The notes beneath the pieces were generated by a model. The model was given only the letters and a program-made list of their open reading frames with translations, did no database searches and had not been told where the DNA came from. The position numbers were made by a program, and so were the translations under genes. This document shows positions 6,594 through 9,859 of a stretch of DNA of 9,859 nucleotides, piece by piece; the first letter of the stretch is position 1, and every line of letters starts with the position of its first letter. The DNA lies in NCBI GenBank assembly GCA_009776995.1, contig WRMR01000152.1, positions 1 to 9,859 of the forward strand. Direction: 5' to 3'. Source of the DNA: Planctomycetaceae bacterium. GTDB lineage: Bacteria; Planctomycetota; Planctomycetia; Pirellulales; Thermoguttaceae.

Positions 6594-7823
6594 TCAACGG
6601 TCAAACTGCGGGACGGCAAGTTGCGCTCCGCCCTGGAGGGCGGACTGGTGTGCGATGATTCCCGGTGCGGTCATGGCCAGGGCTTCATGCACATTGACGG
6701 CAGGCGGTCGATCCTCGACCAGTGCGGAAATGAATTCATGGGTCAGAAACACTTCCGCACCGTCATGATATTTCCCGAACCCTTCGGCCAAAGTCTGCGG
6801 CAAACGCTGTTCGTACTCTTCTTTCGTCCAATCGGCGGTCACGGAGTTTCCGTAAGTAAAGCCCGTCGGATCGGATTCCTTGTCGATGGTGACACGGCGC
6901 TCCTTGTACTGGTAAATCCCGGGAAGGTAATCGTAAAAACTCATCTTTTCACCGATCCACTGCGCCCGTTCACAGAACGACAACGCACCCGCCCACAAGA
7001 CGGCGACCCGCATGGCGTTCCCGCGATTCGTTTTGAAAAACGCGGTTTCACTCATGAAGGGATTGTCGTAAGGATTGCCTTTCAATGCCGGATCGCCGTT
7101 GTCGTAACCGACACAACTGACCTGCGTCAGGCGTTCTCCCGTCACACCGACGAGAAACGCGGTGCAATGCGTCGGATAGAGCATTGGCGGCAGTCCCCAT
7201 CGCCAAACGTCCAGCCGGTTGTCGCGTTTCGGGGCGTTGGGCGAACGCGGATGATGATATTCCGCTTCGGTCAAAATGATGTTGCCGAATTTTCCTTCCC
7301 GTTCAAACTCCCGCGCGGCAATACACGACGGGCGATAATAACTGGTCTCGGCCATCATGTAATGTTTGCCGGATTTTTCTACCGCATCACGAAGCATTTC
7401 GCACTCTGCGATGGTCATGGCTGCCGGAACCGCCGAGATGACATGTTTCCCTTTTTTCAGGCACGCCACGGCATGACGGACATGATCCGGCGCGGGAGTG
7501 AAAATGCCAACCGCGTCAAAGGTATCCGGTGCGGTTTCCAGCATGGTTTCCAGGGACGGAAAGACGGCATCGCAACGATAGTATTCCCGCAACAATTTTT
7601 GACGGTCTTCGCGGAGGTCCGTCACGGCTGTCACCACGGCATTGGGGTGCAAGTGCCAGTAGTAGCACAGTCCGAACCCGCCGCCGACGACCGCCATGCG
7701 GATTTTCCTGTCTGACGGCAGGTTCGCAAAAACGGAGTTCAAAAACGCCGAACTCCCCAGCGATGAGACCACTCCGCCAATGGCACCGGCCCTTAACAGG
7801 TCGCGACGTGATAGTACTTGCAT
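6594..7823 (-). CDS. Tat-exported Gfo/Idh/MocA family protein A
   Basis: A protein of 409 residues if started at 7823. Another ATG lies two codons upstream at 7829. I prefer 7823 because the AGGA box is 8 nt from it but only 2 nt from the first ATG. The Tat motif is SRRDLL (residues 5-10), with a hydrophobic stretch ending near VFA. The Rossmann motif is GGGFG (47-51), with Asp69 at the end of strand 2 (AVTD). AVPA at 131-134 stands where Glu-Lys-Pro is usual, and YPTH at 216-219 gives a candidate catalytic His219. The C-terminus (IIAHQSAL, PQF) matches proteins B and C, so all three are one subfamily, with A clearly more diverged. It is first in the putative catabolic run, 75 bp behind the lipoprotein gene. 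An exported oxidoreductase or GH109-like glycosidase is possible; the substrate cannot be told. Confidence 0.93.
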   Translation of the reverse strand: MQVLSRRDLLRAGAIGGVVSSLGSSAFLNSVFANLPSDRKIRMAVVGGGFGLCYYWHLHPNAVVTAVTDLREDRQKLLREYYRCDAVFPSLETMLETAPDTFDAVGIFTPAPDHVRHAVACLKKGKHVISAVPAAMTIAECEMLRDAVEKSGKHYMMAETSYYRPSCIAAREFEREGKFGNIILTEAEYHHPRSPNAPKRDNRLDVWRWGLPPMLYPTHCTAFLVGVTGERLTQVSCVGYDNGDPALKGNPYDNPFMSETAFFKTNRGNAMRVAVLWAGALSFCERAQWIGEKMSFYDYLPGIYQYKERRVTIDKESDPTGFTYGNSVTADWTKEEYEQRLPQTLAEGFGKYHDGAEVFLTHEFISALVEDRPPAVNVHEALAMTAPGIIAHQSALQGGAQLAVPQFDR

Positions 7824-7865
7824 TTTCATAATCCTAATGACTCAGACAAATCCGGTTTTGGTTCC

Positions 7866-7887
7866 ACAAGAGTCTGAAGTCTCTTGT
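7866..7887 (-). promoter_or_regulatory. Inverted repeat between lipoprotein and catabolic genes
   Basis: The arms ACAAGAG and CTCTTGT pair perfectly over 7 bp around an 8-nt loop, in the 75-bp gap between the lipoprotein stop (7905) and the next gene. On the minus strand the stem is not followed by a T-run, so it is not a typical intrinsic terminator. It could be an operator, an mRNA-stabilising or attenuating hairpin, or chance. Confidence 0.3.
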
Positions 7888-7904
7888 ACAAAACATTTGA
7901 TGAT

Positions 7905-8414
7905 TTAAGGCTTGTGAACATCTAGTGTCAGGTTCAGCATTTTTTTGCTGGTTGAAACTTCGATTTCCAACGGCGTTGTCTCCCGTTTGCCGAAATCAGC
8001 ATGAACATGATTAATCGGCACTGGCACTCCTCTCATTCCCGATTCCTGTCCGGGGAAAAAAGAGGCAATATTTCCCATCTCTTTATCATCTTGTGACGTC
8101 GGCACATCGGGCATTTCCGTCTTTCTCACGCAAACCTTGAATTTTCCGGCCGGTGCACCACGAAACTGGCCGTGTGTCACAATGATTGCTTTGCCATGGG
8201 AATCGGTTATACTTCCGACGGTCCATTTGCTAATGGCCTTGTCTTCAGCAAAAAAATTCACAAGAGCGTTCTCCAGCGGTTGACCATCCATCGTGATGGT
8301 CAATGTGACCGGATAGAGTTGCGGCAAATCATCCGGGCGATTCTCTTTGGAACAACCGTAACAGACAAGCAAAGCCAGGATGATCGTCAAGGGATAAAAA
8401 AATTTCTTGGACAC
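7905..8414 (-). CDS. Planctomycetal carboxypeptidase-regulatory/transthyretin-like lipoprotein
   Basis: A 169-residue protein starting at GTG 8414. The frame is open upstream to a TTG at 8429, but GGGGAG at 8422-8427 is 7 nt ahead of the GTG and so supports that start. Two lysines and a hydrophobic segment lead to a lipobox-like CYGC with Cys21 as the lipidated residue, which predicts membrane anchoring outside the cytoplasm. The mature part follows the beta-sandwich pattern of this group: a strand with MDGQPLENALVNF, then TDSHGKA, then GAPAGKFKVCV, and a closing TTPLEIEV strand. Such proteins very often sit beside DUF1559 genes in planctomycetes. Here the gene starts 18 bp after one, so they are probably cotranscribed. 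The function of the group is not established; a surface or secretion-linked binding role is only a guess. Confidence 0.88.
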   Translation of the reverse strand: MSKKFFYPLTIILALLVCYGCSKENRPDDLPQLYPVTLTITMDGQPLENALVNFFAEDKAISKWTVGSITDSHGKAIIVTHGQFRGAPAGKFKVCVRKTEMPDVPTSQDDKEMGNIASFFPGQESGMRGVPVPINHVHADFGKRETTPLEIEVSTSKKMLNLTLDVHKP

Positions 8415-8432
8415 AATTTGACTCCCCAAATT

Positions 8433-9587
8433 TTACAAATGTTTGGATTCACCGCCTTGCGGGGTTCCCATAGCCCCCCACACTCCATAAGGACTTGCCG
8501 CAACGTTGACATCAAGCGGCATGTCCAGATCACCTGTGTCAATCGTTTCAGAAACATAAGCACACGATCCGTCCATCAGGACGGCATTGACGCCTCCGGT
8601 ATGATAGGAACTGACGGAAAACGCTCCCCAGGCATTTTGTCCCATTGCCGCCCACCAAATACAGGTCGGGGAATTTGGCGGCAGGTGCGTCGAAAACGCG
8701 GCGTTGGCTCCCCTGCCATCCGTAAAAAATCCTCCACGCCAGGAATCAATTGCAGTCACGGTGGGAGCAAATTGAGTACGGTCTAACGGATTACGTACTT
8801 GGAGACACGGTCCCGGCAAGGAAAGAGAACCGTTATACATACCATCAGAAATTGCCACACCTCCGAAGATGCTTCTGCTGAAAGCACCTGTGCCACTTCG
8901 TTCGGTTCCGACGATTTCCGACAGACCGACTGTATTGCTACTGCCATCGGTCATCGTTCCAAAGCTTTTCCAACGATTTGGGGTAAGTATTCCTCGATTC
9001 TCGACAAAAGCAGGACCACCTTCATTTGTATTGTTGCCCCAAAGCCCATCCCCTACAGAATGCGCAATGTTACTCCTCGCCACTTCTGTCGTCCCCGACC
9101 CATAATTAATCATGATCGGGGATGACATCTTGCCATCGGAAGGGCAAACCAAGTTGGAAATGGTTTCTCGACATGCAGTAATATTGGGACTATTGATGTT
9201 GCAAATCCAGGGAAACGCAAGATTCGCTGTATCCTGCATTTCACTAAGGAAAGTAGTATAGCGGCTTGCTTGCTCCATGTACGGTAAAAGAACAACCATG
9301 GGACCAACACCCCATTCCTGTCCTCTTTGGGTTGGATCACCCGCCAGACCGCATTGTGATCTCCCGGCGGGAAACGATTTTGTGGCATCGTGATAATTGT
9401 GCAGTGCCAAACCTGCCTGTTTGAAATTGTTGGAACACTGCATGCGCCGTGCCGCTTCACGTGCGGCCTGGACTGCCGGTAACAACAGTGCAATCAAAAT
9501 TCCGATGATTGCAATCACGACCAGAAGCTCAACAAGGGTGAATGCAAACACCTTGCCCCCCCACCCCATCTTAACATTAACTTTCAT
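8433..9587 (-). CDS. DUF1559 pseudopilin-like protein (prepilin-type N-terminal methylation domain)
   Basis: A complete 384-residue protein. The ATG at 9587 has GAGGAG (9594-9599) 6 nt upstream. The N-terminus is a class III signal: a basic leader, then FTLVELLVV from residue 16 with the conserved Glu20 at +5, continuing into the hydrophobic helix and the AREAARRMQC segment typical of planctomycetal DUF1559. The residue before the predicted cut is Ala15 instead of the commoner Gly. The C-terminus has the H-X9-DG motif (His329 to Asp339-Gly340) and SPYGVWGAMGT (365-375). The protein is probably processed by prepilin peptidase and held in or assembled at the inner membrane as a type II secretion- or pilus-like subunit. 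These genes are greatly expanded in planctomycetes and their role is not settled. It leads a two-gene unit with the downstream lipoprotein. Confidence 0.96.
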   Translation of the reverse strand: MKVNVKMGWGGKVFAFTLVELLVVIAIIGILIALLLPAVQAAREAARRMQCSNNFKQAGLALHNYHDATKSFPAGRSQCGLAGDPTQRGQEWGVGPMVVLLPYMEQASRYTTFLSEMQDTANLAFPWICNINSPNITACRETISNLVCPSDGKMSSPIMINYGSGTTEVARSNIAHSVGDGLWGNNTNEGGPAFVENRGILTPNRWKSFGTMTDGSSNTVGLSEIVGTERSGTGAFSRSIFGGVAISDGMYNGSLSLPGPCLQVRNPLDRTQFAPTVTAIDSWRGGFFTDGRGANAAFSTHLPPNSPTCIWWAAMGQNAWGAFSVSSYHTGGVNAVLMDGSCAYVSETIDTGDLDMPLDVNVAASPYGVWGAMGTPQGGESKHL

Positions 9588-9650
9588 TTTTTTCTCCTCT
9601 TGGGAAAAATTGTTTTACCGTTCACTTACGCTCCCGGCTGTTATGGTTTT

Positions 9651-9669
9651 GCGGTCACGACGTGACCGC
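9651..9669. promoter_or_regulatory. Perfect palindrome upstream of the DUF1559 gene
   Basis: GCGGTCAC and GTGACCGC form a perfect 8-bp inverted repeat around the trinucleotide GAC, 63 bp upstream of the DUF1559 start. On the minus strand it is followed by AAAACC, and on the plus strand by only three T's, so it lacks the U-tract of an intrinsic terminator. It could be an operator for a dimeric regulator, or a hairpin ending the upstream transcript by another route. Confidence 0.4.
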
Positions 9670-9756
9670 TTTACTGCCTTTCATGGTATGCGATGGCGGG
9701 TTCCCCAGGGTAACAAAGTGACACAATGTGTGGATATTCATCACAATCACTTTGCA

Positions 9757-9859
9757 CTACTTGTAATCATTGACTTCAAAAGAAACTTCCGTCCCTTGTT
9801 TGGATTCCGTGACAGTTATCTTCAGGGGTGTTGACGGGGTAGCAAAACTCAAAGGGAGG
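9757..9859 (-). CDS. 3' end of an upstream gene, lipoprotein-like C-terminus (partial)
   Basis: On the minus strand one frame is open from the window edge for 33 codons to a TAG at 9757-9759. The translation ends STPLKITVTESKQ...FEVNDYK. This resembles the last strand of the lipoprotein at 7905-8414 (TTPLEIEVSTSKK...LDVHK): the T-P-L-x-I-x-V core and a nearby Ser-Lys line up. The fragment is therefore likely the end of another small carboxypeptidase-regulatory-like protein, and the DUF1559/lipoprotein pair may be part of a longer series. It is too short to be certain. Confidence 0.5.
   Translation of the reverse strand, partial: LPLSFATPSTPLKITVTESKQGTEVSFEVNDYK

Noticed and set aside
6621..7715. 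Plus-strand open frame of 364 codons opposite Gfo/Idh/MocA protein A
   Set aside because: It is an antisense shadow with no ribosome binding site or recognisable domain.
9721..9731. Small palindrome ACACA-A-TGTGT downstream of the edge gene
   Set aside because: Arms of 5 bp in an AT-rich stretch are easily expected by chance.
9397..9834. Plus-strand open frame of 145 codons at the right edge
   Set aside because: It overlaps the start of the DUF1559 gene antisense and the intergenic gap, and has no family features.

Overview
The window looks like part of a Planctomycetota genome, most likely a Pirellulales-type bacterium. The main reasons are a DUF1559 pseudopilin-like protein with the typical planctomycetal N-terminus and H-X9-DG C-terminus, a transthyretin/carboxypeptidase-regulatory-like lipoprotein directly behind it, and several Tat-exported Gfo/Idh/MocA proteins. 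The base composition is moderate and the coding density is high. Every supported gene lies on the minus strand, so transcription runs from high to low coordinates. No rRNA, tRNA, CRISPR array or insertion sequence was seen.

Layout in transcription order. (1) 9859-9757 holds the last 33 codons of a gene cut by the window edge; its C-terminus resembles that of the lipoprotein further on. (2) A 169-bp gap carries a perfect 8-bp-arm palindrome at 9651-9669. (3) 9587-8433 encodes the DUF1559 protein and 8414-7905 the lipoprotein, 18 bp apart. (4) A 75-bp gap contains a hairpin. (5) A six-gene apparent catabolic run follows: Gfo/Idh/MocA protein A (7823-6594), SSS-family Na+/solute symporter (6558-4918), DhnA/LsrF-type class I aldolase (4768-3956), L-arabinose-isomerase-like protein (3939-2533), Gfo/Idh/MocA protein B (2495-1260) and Gfo/Idh/MocA protein C (1214 to the window start). 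B and C are a tandem duplicate. Spacings are 16-45 bp, except for 149 AT-rich bp between symporter and aldolase.

How the genes may work together (inference): the Tat-exported Gfo/Idh/MocA proteins would act on a sugar or glycoside in the periplasm. The symporter would import the product, the AraA-like isomerase would turn an aldose into a ketose, and the class I aldolase would split it. No sugar kinase is visible, so either one lies elsewhere or the route differs from the classical arabinose, fucose and rhamnose schemes. All three Gfo/Idh/MocA proteins carry an Ala-Val-Pro-Ala motif where the family usually has Glu-Lys-Pro, and all keep a Tyr-Pro-Thr-His motif. This places them in a subgroup nearer to the GH109-like (NAD-dependent glycosidase) branch than to classical dehydrogenases. 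The substrate cannot be read from the sequence.
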